Assembly (NCBI GenBank): GCA_038226665.1
Contig: JBBRQI010000005.1
Coordinates: forward strand, 1-64,000
DNA: 64,000 nt
Origin: SZAS-103 sp038226665
GTDB lineage: Bacteria; Pseudomonadota; Gammaproteobacteria; Xanthomonadales; Xanthomonadaceae
Direction of reading: 5' to 3'
Made by a program: the position numbers and the translations under genes. Positions 33,533 through 41,795 of the stretch are shown here, piece by piece; the stretch's first letter is position 1, and every line of letters begins with the position of its first letter. Below the pieces are notes generated by a model. It saw nothing but the letters and a program-made list of their open reading frames with translations. It had not been told where the DNA came from and ran no database searches.

Positions 33533-33918
33533 TCAGCAACGTCGGAACCAGGGCGAGTCATCCCATGCGCTGCCATCCGATCCGGACCTTTGGCCAGATC
33601 CTGGGCGCTCGGGCTCGAACGACTGCGAATAGATCAGCACGCTGGCCGCGTAGACCAGCGAACTGCGTGCGAGTGCCTGCGCCCAGTAGGGCACATGGGT
33701 CGAATTGGAAATCATCAGGCTGATCGTTCCGGCCAGGAGCATCGCGAACACGTTGATTCCACGGGGCATGCGAGGGCCACGGATGGGCGCCGGGTCGCGA
33801 TCGCGCGCTGGAACAACCCGCCGAGCCAGGCGATCAGCAACAATGCCCAGACCGGAACCAGCAAAGCGGCGACAAGGAGCACGACTCCGGGAGTCATGTC
33901 GACACCGACTTTCGGCAT
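33533..33918 (-). pseudogene. Small membrane protein gene split by a frameshift
   Basis: Two overlapping frames on the minus strand. The upstream one (33715-33918) opens MTPGVVLLVAALLVPVWALL and then turns into non-membrane sequence; the downstream one (33533-33769) has INVFAMLLAGTISLMISN and SLVYAASVLIYSQSF. Shifting frame in the GCGCGCG run near 33798-33809 joins them through LGGLFQRARDRDPAPIRG, giving about 129 residues with three helices. It could be a true frameshift, a sequencing error or two small proteins. No family recognised. Confidence 0.5.
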
Positions 33919-33948
33919 CGATCCGTGCGGCCTTTGAGCATCATGCGC

Positions 33949-35379
33949 TCAGGCCTTTTTTGCCTTGGTCAGCAATTGATCGAGCAGTTTCAGGCCGAGG
34001 TCGATTTCCTCGGTGCTGATGTGCAGCGATGGCGCGAGGGTGATCACGTTCTTGTAGTAGCCGCCGACATCGAGCACGAGGCCCATCTTCTTGCCCTCGT
34101 GGTCGAGTTCGCCGGCGAGGCCCATGTCGACCATCGTGTCGAGCAGCTTGCGGTTCGGCGTGAAGCCGTCTGCTTCACAGATCTCGGCGCGCAGCGCGAG
34201 GCCGAGGCCATCGACGTCGCCGATTTCCTTGTGGCGCTTTTGCAGGTCGCGCAGGCCTTCGAGGAAGTGCGCGCCCTTCGCCATCACCATGGATTCGTAG
34301 TCTGTCTCGGCGAGCATTTTCATCGTTTCCAGGCCGACCGAGGTACCGAGTGGATTGGACGCAAACGTGGAATGCGTCGAGCCTGGTGGGAACACGGTCG
34401 GGTTGATCAGTTCCTCGCGCGCCCAAATACCCGCAAGAGGATTGAGTCCGTTGGTGAGTGCTTTACCGAACACCAGCACGTCGGGCTGCACGCCGAAGTG
34501 CTCGATTGCCCACAGCTTGCCGGTGCGGAAGAAACCCATCTGGATTTCATCGACGACCAGCAGGATGCCGTACTGATCGAGCACCTTCTTCAAACCCTTG
34601 AAGAAATTCGGCGGCGGGATCACGTAGCCGCCGGTGCCCTGGATGGGTTCGATGTAGAACGCGGCGTATTCGCACTGCCCAGCCTTGGCGTCCCAGACGC
34701 CGTTGTATTCGGTCTCGAACAGCCGTGCGAACTTGGCGACGCAATGTTCGCCGTATTCCTCCTTCGACATGCCTTTCGGGCCGCGGAAGTGGTACGGGAA
34801 TTCGACGAACTGCGCGCGATCGAAATGGCCGTAGCGGCGACGGTAGCGGTACGACGAGGTGATCGCCGACGCTCCGAGCGTGCGCCCGTGATAACCGCCT
34901 TCAAACGCGAACACCAGGCTTTTGCCGTTGCTCGCATTGCGCACGATCTTCAGCGAATCCTCGACCGACGACGAACCGCCGACGTTGAAATGCACGCGGC
35001 CCTTGCGGCCCCACTTCTTCTCGGCGTCCTGCGCGATGACCTTGGCGAGTTCGATCTTGGTCGGATGCAGGTATTGGCTCGCAACCTGCGGCAGGGTGTC
35101 GATCTGCTGCTTCAACACATTGTTGAGGCGCTGATTCGAATAACCGAAGTTGACCGCCGAGTACCACATCTGCAGGTCGAGGAAGGCGGTGCCCGCGCCG
35201 TCGTAGAGATAACTGCCTTCGCAGCGCGCGAAGATCTTCGGCGGCTCGGAGTAATGCACGGTGTCGCCGAAGGAACAATATTTCGCCTCGTCGGCAAGCA
35301 GGGCAGCATCGCTCTCGGATTGGGCGTGGGTCAGGCCTTCGACGGGCGGGCGGACAACGTGCAAAGCGCTATCAGGCAT
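33949..35379 (-). CDS. Class III aminotransferase family protein
   Basis: 476-residue PLP enzyme of fold type I. The PLP-lysine motif is DVLVFGKALTNGLNPLAG, the Asp of the pyridine site is in LLVVDEIQMGFFRTG, and phosphate-binding GGSSSVEDSLKIVRN and FEGGYHGRTLGAS lie earlier. It is related to ornithine- and lysine-type omega-aminotransferases, but the substrate cannot be fixed. Its ATG lies inside the last codons of the HAD phosphatase gene (8-base overlap), so the pair is co-translated. One untested idea is that the two enzymes work on the same phosphorylated amino compound. Confidence 0.88.
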   Translation of the reverse strand: MPDSALHVVRPPVEGLTHAQSESDAALLADEAKYCSFGDTVHYSEPPKIFARCEGSYLYDGAGTAFLDLQMWYSAVNFGYSNQRLNNVLKQQIDTLPQVASQYLHPTKIELAKVIAQDAEKKWGRKGRVHFNVGGSSSVEDSLKIVRNASNGKSLVFAFEGGYHGRTLGASAITSSYRYRRRYGHFDRAQFVEFPYHFRGPKGMSKEEYGEHCVAKFARLFETEYNGVWDAKAGQCEYAAFYIEPIQGTGGYVIPPPNFFKGLKKVLDQYGILLVVDEIQMGFFRTGKLWAIEHFGVQPDVLVFGKALTNGLNPLAGIWAREELINPTVFPPGSTHSTFASNPLGTSVGLETMKMLAETDYESMVMAKGAHFLEGLRDLQKRHKEIGDVDGLGLALRAEICEADGFTPNRKLLDTMVDMGLAGELDHEGKKMGLVLDVGGYYKNVITLAPSLHISTEEIDLGLKLLDQLLTKAKKA

Positions 35380-36094
35380 GGGAGCGAGGACCTTTCCTGG
35401 ATAAGGGAATTTCTTGCGGAGCTGGCTGGGCCGGAGACAGCATGCCTTCGATCAGCGATGGCAACAGCACCAGCGCATCCTCGAACCCGGTGATCGGGAT
35501 ATAAGGCAGGCCGTGCGCGCGGCAATGTTCGATCAGGCGGTTCTTGGCGAATACCAGGTCGACCGCGCCGGCTGCGCAGAAATCCGAAACGCCATCGCCG
35601 ATCAGCAATACTTTTTTCTTCTGCATGCGCGCCAGCTCGACCTGCGCGCATTTGCACATGCCGCTGGCGACCTTGCAGGCATCGCTGGCATGCGGAAACG
35701 ACAGCCGCCACTTGCGCGGACCATCGGTCTCGAGCCGGTTGGCGGCGATCGGCAAATGTTCAAGCTGATGGCGCGCGAGGACGCTTTCGATTGCGAGGTC
35801 GAGCCCGTCGCTGACGATACGAATGGGAATCCGGGCGGTCAGTGCGGCTTCGACGAAGGCAGGGAACATGCGGTCGATCCGCATCGCCGCGAACAAGGCG
35901 TCGAGCTGGGCGCGGTCGGCGTCGATCAAGCCGATCTGTCCGGCCATGCAGTCGTGGGAGCCGATCTTGCCGGCCTTCCAGCGCTTCTCGATGATCAACC
36001 AATCCCGGTGCGCATGGCGCTCAAGCAACGAGTCGGTGACATCCTCGATGCTGATGGTGCCATCGAAGTCGCAAAGGATGATCCAGTCGGACAC
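35372..36094 (-). CDS. MtnX-like HAD phosphatase
   Basis: 240 residues from a GTG start. HAD motif I is WIILCDFDGTISIEDVTDSL (Asp9 nucleophile, Asp11 acid/base). Motif II is in PIRIVSDGLD, and motifs III and IV are in KKKVLLIGDGVSDFCAAG. The cap and the phrase KAGKIGSHDCMAGQIGLI resemble the MtnX/phosphoserine-phosphatase-like group that dephosphorylates small metabolites. Substrate unknown. No methionine-salvage genes are nearby. The frame is open upstream into GC-rich noncoding sequence, so the GTG before SDWIIL is the best start. Confidence 0.82.
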   Translation of the reverse strand: MSDWIILCDFDGTISIEDVTDSLLERHAHRDWLIIEKRWKAGKIGSHDCMAGQIGLIDADRAQLDALFAAMRIDRMFPAFVEAALTARIPIRIVSDGLDLAIESVLARHQLEHLPIAANRLETDGPRKWRLSFPHASDACKVASGMCKCAQVELARMQKKKVLLIGDGVSDFCAAGAVDLVFAKNRLIEHCRAHGLPYIPITGFEDALVLLPSLIEGMLSPAQPAPQEIPLSRKGPRSHA

Positions 36095-36391
36095 GTTGTG
36101 CTGCCTGCGTTCGGAGTCGGACACACTAACCGACGGGTTCTTAAGTTTCCCTGCGCGCCCGTCACGTGCAGGCGCGCGTGGGCCACGCATCCCGCAGGAT
36201 ATCCCGCCGGGCCGGCAGCCGCGATGGCCTGCGAGCCAGCGCAAGCTGCGGGGTGGGCCTGCGGCCGGGCTGCCGTTATACTGAAAGGCTGGAACCTGGT
36301 CCGAATCAATCAAGCCCGCTCAATCCGATCCCGATCAACCGACCTGCATGCATCAGGCCGGCCCAATCAAGCCATTCTCAAAGGTTACGCC
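36095..36391. promoter_or_regulatory. Divergent intergenic region with a -10 element for the cytochrome gene
   Basis: About 300 bases without a gene. TATACT on the plus strand (36277-36282) is a good -10 box and would give a leader of about 100 bases before the cytochrome GTG. Within that leader, AATCAAGCC occurs twice, at roughly 36308 and 36364. The part nearest the HAD gene is GC-rich with several short palindromes and no clear promoter. Confidence 0.45.
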
Positions 36392-36910
36392 GTGCGCAAT
36401 CACGACCTCGTCTTCCTCAAACATTTCTCGATGGTGATCGGCTTCCTCGTCTTCGTGACGATCGTGTTGCTCGCGTTCGCCGGCTACATGCACTCCAGGA
36501 TGCCGGTCGAGGCCAATCCCGCCAGGCAAGTCAAGCTCGACGCGCGCATTGCGCCACTCGGTTCGGTCTACGCCGGCTCGACCGGTGCAGCGGCAATGGC
36601 CGCTGCGGCCGATGCAGCCAAGGCCACCGCCGCATCGCAGGTCGCCTACGGCGGCACCCTCGACGGTTCGCAAATTTTCGGCCAGTTGTGCACGGGCTGC
36701 CACACCAGCGGCGCCGGTGGCGCGCCGAAGCTCGAGAAAGCCGCGTGGGCCGCGCGCATCGCCGAAGGCATTCCGACCTTGGTCAGCCACGCGATCAATG
36801 GCTACAAGGGCGCGGACGGCAACCAGATGCCGGCCAAGGGCGGCAATCCCGCGCTGTCCGATGCGCAGGTCGAAGCCACCGTGAAGTGGATGGTCGGACA
36901 GATCAAGTAA
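36392..36910 (+). CDS. Membrane-anchored c5-type cytochrome c
   Basis: 172 residues starting at GTG with AAAGG upstream. A helix, MVIGFLVFVTIVLLAFAGYM, anchors it in the inner membrane. An alanine-rich linker with proline leads to the haem domain: attachment CTGCHTSGAGGAPKLEK, axial Met in GNQMPAKGGNPALSD, and the closing helix VEATVKWMVGQIK. This is the cytochrome c5/c555 arrangement, with the domain facing the periplasm. It probably carries electrons between respiratory complexes, partner unknown. No oxidase genes are nearby. Confidence 0.9.
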   Translation: MRNHDLVFLKHFSMVIGFLVFVTIVLLAFAGYMHSRMPVEANPARQVKLDARIAPLGSVYAGSTGAAAMAAAADAAKATAASQVAYGGTLDGSQIFGQLCTGCHTSGAGGAPKLEKAAWAARIAEGIPTLVSHAINGYKGADGNQMPAKGGNPALSDAQVEATVKWMVGQIK

Positions 36911-37113
36911 GCCACATATTGCCCGAGCGTTCCGCTAATGCGTGTCGGGAAATGGTTCCATCGAACTAGATTCGAAAGGGACGATGCCGCCGCCTTGAAT
37001 CGACTTGGCCAGGGCGGATATCCCAGTCAGCTGACAGGAACTGCAGGCATGGCACCGCGCTCCGGTATGATCCGCGCAGCGCGCCCCGCGCCGGCTGAGT
37101 GGGTTTTCCCGTC

Positions 37114-37788
37114 ATGGCCCAATCCACGATCGCTTTTCCCGACGTCGCCAGCTCCTTGATGCTGCCGGGCCCGGCCGGGGGCCTCGAAGTTTCCGTCGAT
37201 TTTCCCGAAGACGCCGAAGCGCGCGCCGGCCTCGCGATCGTCTGCCATCCGCATCCGCTGGAAGGCGGCACGATGCACAACAAGGTGGTCACCATGCTCG
37301 CGCGGTCGTTGCGCGAACTCGGGCTGATCACGGTGCGTTTCAATTTTCGCGGCGTCGGCGAATCGCAGGGCAGCTACGACAACGGCCGCGGCGAAACGCT
37401 CGACCTGCTCGCGGTCGCGCAATGGGCGCAACAGGCGCGACCCGATCACGCCATGTGGCTGGCGGGATTTTCATTCGGCGCATGGATCGCACTGCTCGGC
37501 GCGCGCCATCTGCGGGTCGCGCAGGTGATCTCGATCGCGCCGCCAGCAGGGCGCTGGGATTTTTCCGCGGTGTTGCCGCCCGCGTGCCCATGGCTTGTCG
37601 TGCAAGGCGAGGCCGACGACATCGTCGCACCGCAGGCGGTATACGACTGGCTCGGCAAGCTCGACGCGCATCCGACCCTGGTGAAAATGCCCGATACCGG
37701 GCACTTCTTCCATCGACGTTTGATGGACCTGCGCGGCGCCGTCAAGAACGGCGTGCGTCGCAACCTGCCACCCGCATTGCATGGCTGA
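37114..37788 (+). CDS. Alpha/beta hydrolase (CocE/YghX-type small hydrolase)
   Basis: 224 residues. The oxyanion and early block is LAIVCHPHPLEGGTMHNKVV, a signature of this small-hydrolase group, followed by FNFRGVGESQG, nucleophile elbow AGFSFGAWIALL, acidic residue in QGEADDIV and histidine in DTGHFFH. The ATG at 37114 was preferred over a GTG at 37099. Substrate unknown; cytoplasmic. The next gene, zapE, starts nine bases after its stop, so they are likely co-transcribed. Confidence 0.87.
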   Translation: MAQSTIAFPDVASSLMLPGPAGGLEVSVDFPEDAEARAGLAIVCHPHPLEGGTMHNKVVTMLARSLRELGLITVRFNFRGVGESQGSYDNGRGETLDLLAVAQWAQQARPDHAMWLAGFSFGAWIALLGARHLRVAQVISIAPPAGRWDFSAVLPPACPWLVVQGEADDIVAPQAVYDWLGKLDAHPTLVKMPDTGHFFHRRLMDLRGAVKNGVRRNLPPALHG

Positions 37789-37796
37789 GTGGTCGC

Positions 37797-38921
37797 ATGT
37801 CTGAGCCAGGCGTGTCGCGTCCATCGACGCAATACGCAGCGGGTGTCGCTGGCGGCGAATGGCAGGCGGATCCGGCGCAGCAGCCTGCATTGGCCGAACT
37901 CGATCGCATCCACGGTGCATTGCTTGCGTCGGCCGATGAAAACGCCGGGCCGTTGCGTCGCTTGCTTTCGAGTTTGCGGCCGTCAGCGCCGATCGCCGGG
38001 CTGTATCTGTGGGGCGGGGTCGGCCGTGGCAAGACCTTCCTGACCGAACTGCTGTTCGAGCACATCCCGATCGTCGCCAAGCGCCGCCTGCATTTCCACC
38101 GGTTCATGGCCGAGGTGCACGCGCGCCTGCATGCCTTGCGCGAGCAGCGCGATCCGCTGCGCATCGTCGCGCGCGACCTGTCGGCCGACGCACGCCTGTT
38201 GGTGCTCGACGAATGCATCGTGACCGACATCGGCGACGCGATGCTGCTCGGGCACCTGCTGGAATTGTTGTTCGCGCGCGGGGTGACCCTGGTCGCGACA
38301 TCCAACATCGCGCCGGAGGATCTCTACAAGGACGGCCTGCAACGCGCGCAATTCCTGCCTGCGATCGCGGCGATCGAGCATAACTGCGCGGTGCTGCAAC
38401 TCGACGGCGCGCAGGATTATCGCCTGCAACACCTCAAGCACGCTGCGACCTGGTGCGTGACTGCGGACGCGGCGAGCTCCGACGCGAGTTGCGATGCCCG
38501 GTTGCGCGCGAGTTTCGCGCAACTCGCGATGGGCCTGCCGCGCCTGCCGGAAACGCTGCAGGTCAACGGCCGGCCGATCGCCGCAAAGGCGCACGCCGAT
38601 GGCGTGGTGTGGTTCGACTTCAACGCACTCTGCGAAGGCCCGCGCGCGGTCGCCGACTACATCGAGATCGCGCGCGATTTCCACACGGTGCTGGTCTCGA
38701 ACGTCCCGGTGTTCGACGCGCTCGGCGAAGATGCGGCGAAACGTTTCGTGTTGATGATCGATGAGTTCTACGACCGCCACGTGAACCTGCTTGCATCGGC
38801 TGCGGCCGCGCCGGTCGCGTTGTATCGTGGGCGCCGCCATGCCGCCGAGTTCGCGCGTACCGAGAGCAGGCTGATCGACATGCAGTCCGACGATTACCTC
38901 GCACTGGAGCACCGTCCATGA
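37797..38921 (+). CDS. zapE: Cell division ATPase ZapE (AFG1 family)
   Basis: 374 residues. Walker A is WGGVGRGKTFLTELLF (73-80), preceded by AGLYLWGG. The AFG1-type block FHRFMAEVHARLHALRE follows, with Walker B as ARLLVLDECIVTDIGDAML, then TLVATSNIAPEDLYKDGLQR and the C-terminal IDEFYDRHVNLLASA. Most ZapE proteins read FDEFFV in Walker B; here it is LDECIV, an apparently tolerable change since the Asp-Glu pair remains. E. coli ZapE acts at the division septum under low oxygen or stress by affecting FtsZ rings. Confidence 0.93.
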   Translation: MSEPGVSRPSTQYAAGVAGGEWQADPAQQPALAELDRIHGALLASADENAGPLRRLLSSLRPSAPIAGLYLWGGVGRGKTFLTELLFEHIPIVAKRRLHFHRFMAEVHARLHALREQRDPLRIVARDLSADARLLVLDECIVTDIGDAMLLGHLLELLFARGVTLVATSNIAPEDLYKDGLQRAQFLPAIAAIEHNCAVLQLDGAQDYRLQHLKHAATWCVTADAASSDASCDARLRASFAQLAMGLPRLPETLQVNGRPIAAKAHADGVVWFDFNALCEGPRAVADYIEIARDFHTVLVSNVPVFDALGEDAAKRFVLMIDEFYDRHVNLLASAAAAPVALYRGRRHAAEFARTESRLIDMQSDDYLALEHRP

Positions 38922-38952
38922 AGCCAATTGCCTCCATGAAAAATTCACGCCG

Positions 38953-39771
38953 ATGACCACGCCCGCGCATTCGCCGCTCGGCCAAGTCGTTGCGTGGCCG
39001 GATCGCTACGACGCGTCGCTGTTGTTTCCTATCGCGCGCGCAAACGGACGCGACGAACTCGGCCTGCGCTACGCGCTGCCCTTCATCGGTTTTGACCTAT
39101 GGACCGCATATGAACTCGCGTGGCTGGATGCACGCGGCAAACCCTGCGGAGGCATCGCCGAATTGCGGGTGCCGTTCAATTCGCCCAACCTGATCGAATC
39201 CAAATCGCTCAAGCTCTACCTCAACGGTTTCGCGCAGACACGGATGCATTCTCCCGATGCGCTGCGCGACATCATCGCGCGCGATCTTTCCAGTGCCGCC
39301 GGCGCGGATGCCGCTGTGTCCTTGCTGCCCGCGACCGAGGCAATGCCCGTGCGCGAACTCGAAGGCGAATGCATCGACGATCTTGGGCTGGACATCGACG
39401 ACTACGGGCCGCCGAATCCCGGTCATCTGCGCGTGCACGAAGACGGCGAAGAAGAAACTCTCGTTTCGCATGTGTTCCGATCGAATTGCCCGGTGACAGG
39501 TCAACCCGACTGGGCCAGCGTGCAGGTGGGTTATCGCGGCGCGCGCATCGACCGCGCCGGCCTGCTGCGCTATCTCGTGTCTTTCCGCACGCACGATGGT
39601 TTCCACGAGCAATGCGTCGAGCACATCTTCCGCGACCTTCTCGCGCATTGCCGACCCGACGGGCTGTCGGTGTATGCGCGCTACACGCGACGCGGCGGCA
39701 TCGACATCAATCCTTGGCGCGCGACGCCGGGGTATGCTGGTCCCGCGCCGACACGCAGTGCGCGGCAATGA
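38953..39771 (+). CDS. queF: NADPH-dependent 7-cyano-7-deazaguanine reductase
   Basis: Type II (bimodular) QueF reducing preQ0 to preQ1 in queuosine synthesis. The 272 residues match the long form. The N-terminal T-fold half carries LRVPFNSPNLIESKSLKLYL with the NADPH and substrate Glu. The second half carries catalytic Cys179 in SNCPVTGQPDW with Asp186, and VEHIFRDLLAHCRP and RRGGIDINPWR close it. No other queuosine genes are in the window. Confidence 0.95.
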   Translation: MTTPAHSPLGQVVAWPDRYDASLLFPIARANGRDELGLRYALPFIGFDLWTAYELAWLDARGKPCGGIAELRVPFNSPNLIESKSLKLYLNGFAQTRMHSPDALRDIIARDLSSAAGADAAVSLLPATEAMPVRELEGECIDDLGLDIDDYGPPNPGHLRVHEDGEEETLVSHVFRSNCPVTGQPDWASVQVGYRGARIDRAGLLRYLVSFRTHDGFHEQCVEHIFRDLLAHCRPDGLSVYARYTRRGGIDINPWRATPGYAGPAPTRSARQ

Positions 39772-39799
39772 TTGCTCGCCAACAAGCCGGGAGATTCGC

Positions 39800-40282
39800 A
39801 TGAGCGTCATCCGCAAGCCGGGCCCGTACGTGTTATGGATCGCGCTCGCGACCACTTTCATCATGACTGCGTGCGACCAACACGCGGGCGCGCCGACTGC
39901 GGGCAAGCATGCGCCGATGCCTCTTGCGATTTCCCCGATCGACGTCACTCGGATCGACCTCGGCGCTTCGGTCAATCCGGACGGAACCGTCAGCAATCCA
40001 GTAGCGACGTTCAAGCCCGCCGACACCATTTACGCCGCCGTGACCACGGTGCGACCCGGCCACGGCATCGCGTTGAAGGCGAAGTGGATGTTCCAGGACG
40101 GAACCACCTTCAAGGAAATCACCAAGACGATCAATCCGACCGACACCCTCGTCACCGATTTCCAGGTCAGCAACGGCGATGGCTGGCCTGTCGGGCAGTA
40201 CAAGGTCACGATCCTCGTCAACGACCGCCCCGACGGCAGCAATCATGCGGTTGCGCTCACCGTATTCGACGTGAAGCCATAA
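39800..40282 (+). CDS. Lipoprotein of unknown function
   Basis: 160 residues. The signal ALATTFIMTACDQ places a lipidated cysteine near residue 25. The mature domain is beta-rich with repeated T/V-rich strands (DTIYAAVTTV, ALKAKWMFQDGTTFKEI, VTDFQVSNGDGWPVGQYKVT) and resembles a single immunoglobulin-like fold, ending VALTVFDVKP. No recognised family. GAGATTC precedes the start. Confidence 0.72.
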   Translation: MSVIRKPGPYVLWIALATTFIMTACDQHAGAPTAGKHAPMPLAISPIDVTRIDLGASVNPDGTVSNPVATFKPADTIYAAVTTVRPGHGIALKAKWMFQDGTTFKEITKTINPTDTLVTDFQVSNGDGWPVGQYKVTILVNDRPDGSNHAVALTVFDVKP

Positions 40283-40392
40283 CGTCGCGCAGCGCGCGCG
40301 CTTCATTCCGTCGCCACAAACCGCGACAATGGCCGGTCAAAGGCCACCCCAATCGACCACGTCGCGCGCAGCGCGGCAGCACGGAGCAAACC

Positions 40393-41721
40393 ATGACTGC
40401 AGCAAATCCCACTCCGCCGACGGGCGGCGAGCGCATCACCAAATCGCCGCATGGCTTGAACGTGCCGACGCATCCCGTCATTCCCTTCATCGAAGGCGAC
40501 GGCACTGGCCCGGATATCTGGCGCGCATCGGTGCGCGTGCTCGACGCGGCGGTGGCGAAGGCCTACGGCGGCGCGCGCAAGCTGATGTGGATGGAAGTGA
40601 TGGCAGGCGAGAAGGCCTTCGATGCGACCGGCAATTGGCTGCCTGATGAAACCGTTGCCGCATGTCGCGATTATCTCGTGTCGATCAAGGGGCCGTTGAC
40701 CACGCCGGTCGGCGGCGGTATCCGTTCGCTCAACGTCGCGCTGCGGCAGATGCTCGATCTGTACGTCTGCCTGCGCCCGGTGCGCTGGTTCGAGGGCGTG
40801 CCTTCGCCGGTGAAGGATCCGGGCAAGGTCAACATGACGATCTTCCGCGAGAACACCGAGGACATCTACGCAGGCATCGAGTTCGAGCCGGGTTCGGCGG
40901 ATGCACAAAAGATTCTGGATTTCATCGCGAAGGAATTCCCGAAATCGTTCGACAAGATCCGTTTCGGCACCCAGGAAAAAACCGACGCGTGGAACCATGC
41001 GCTCGAAGGCATCGGCATGCCGCATCGCCACAGCACGGTGCAGGTCGGCATCGGCATCAAGCCGGTGTCTTATCTTGGTACGGAACGCCTGGTGCACAGC
41101 GCGATCAGCTATGCGATCGCGAACAATAGGAAGTCGGTGACGCTGGTGCACAAAGGCAACATCATGAAATACACCGAGGGCGCGTTCCGCGACTTCGGCT
41201 ATCAGGTCGCGCGCGATTTCTACGGTGCGATCCCGCTCGACGGCGGCCCGTGGATGGTGATTCCGGAAGGCAAACCAGGCGCGGGCATTGTGATCAAGGA
41301 TTCGATCGCCGATGCGTTCCTGCAGCAAATATTGCTGCGTCCTGCCGAATACGACGTGGTCGCGACGCTGAACCTCAATGGCGATTACCTCAGCGATGCG
41401 CTGGCGGCGGAGGTCGGCGGCATCGGCATCGCGCCCGGCGCGAACATCAACTACGTCACCGGCCACGCGGTATTCGAAGCGACCCACGGCACTGCGCCGA
41501 AGTACGCCGGCCTCGACAAGGTCAACCCGGGCTCGGTCATCCTGTCCGGCGAGATGATGCTGCGCTACATGGGCTGGACCGAGGCAGCCGATGCGATCAT
41601 CGCGGCGACGAACAAGGCGATCGGCCTCAAGCGCGTCACCTACGACTTCGCGCGGCTGATGCCGGGCGCGACCGAGATCAAGTGCAGCGAATTCGGCGAT
41701 GCGCTGATTCGTGCCATGTAG
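40393..41721 (+). CDS. icd: NADP-dependent isocitrate dehydrogenase
   Basis: TCA-cycle enzyme converting isocitrate to 2-oxoglutarate. 442 residues, against 416 in E. coli, with the extra residues at the N-terminus. Conserved: PVIPFIEGDGTGPDIW, the substrate and regulatory serine region LTTPVGGGIRSLNVALRQ (equivalent to Ser113 phosphorylated by AceK in E. coli), MTIFRENTEDIYAGIE, HKGNIMKYTEGAFRDFGY, NLNGDYLSDALAAEVGGIG and ATHGTAPKYAGLDKVNPGS. Cofactor preference for NADP fits the Lys/Tyr region downstream. It stands alone; the gene to its right converges. Confidence 0.96.
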   Translation: MTAANPTPPTGGERITKSPHGLNVPTHPVIPFIEGDGTGPDIWRASVRVLDAAVAKAYGGARKLMWMEVMAGEKAFDATGNWLPDETVAACRDYLVSIKGPLTTPVGGGIRSLNVALRQMLDLYVCLRPVRWFEGVPSPVKDPGKVNMTIFRENTEDIYAGIEFEPGSADAQKILDFIAKEFPKSFDKIRFGTQEKTDAWNHALEGIGMPHRHSTVQVGIGIKPVSYLGTERLVHSAISYAIANNRKSVTLVHKGNIMKYTEGAFRDFGYQVARDFYGAIPLDGGPWMVIPEGKPGAGIVIKDSIADAFLQQILLRPAEYDVVATLNLNGDYLSDALAAEVGGIGIAPGANINYVTGHAVFEATHGTAPKYAGLDKVNPGSVILSGEMMLRYMGWTEAADAIIAATNKAIGLKRVTYDFARLMPGATEIKCSEFGDALIRAM

Positions 41722-41761
41722 TTGCCGGGCGATGTAGGTGTGTTCGTTTGGATATGGACGG

Positions 41762-41784
41762 GCATCGCTCGCAATGGGCGATGC
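41762..41784. terminator. Hairpin between icd and the ABC gene
   Basis: Arms GCATCGC / GCGATGC, 9-nt loop, between two convergent genes. No T-run follows, so it may work only weakly or with Rho. Position is the main argument. Confidence 0.4.
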
Positions 41785-41795
41785 GTTGATCGCGA

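Noticed and set aside
33715..33918. Treating the upstream frame of the broken membrane gene as an intact small protein
   Set aside because: It ends in non-membrane sequence after the GC run, whereas joining frames restores a consistent multi-helix protein. I kept it as a frameshift candidate.
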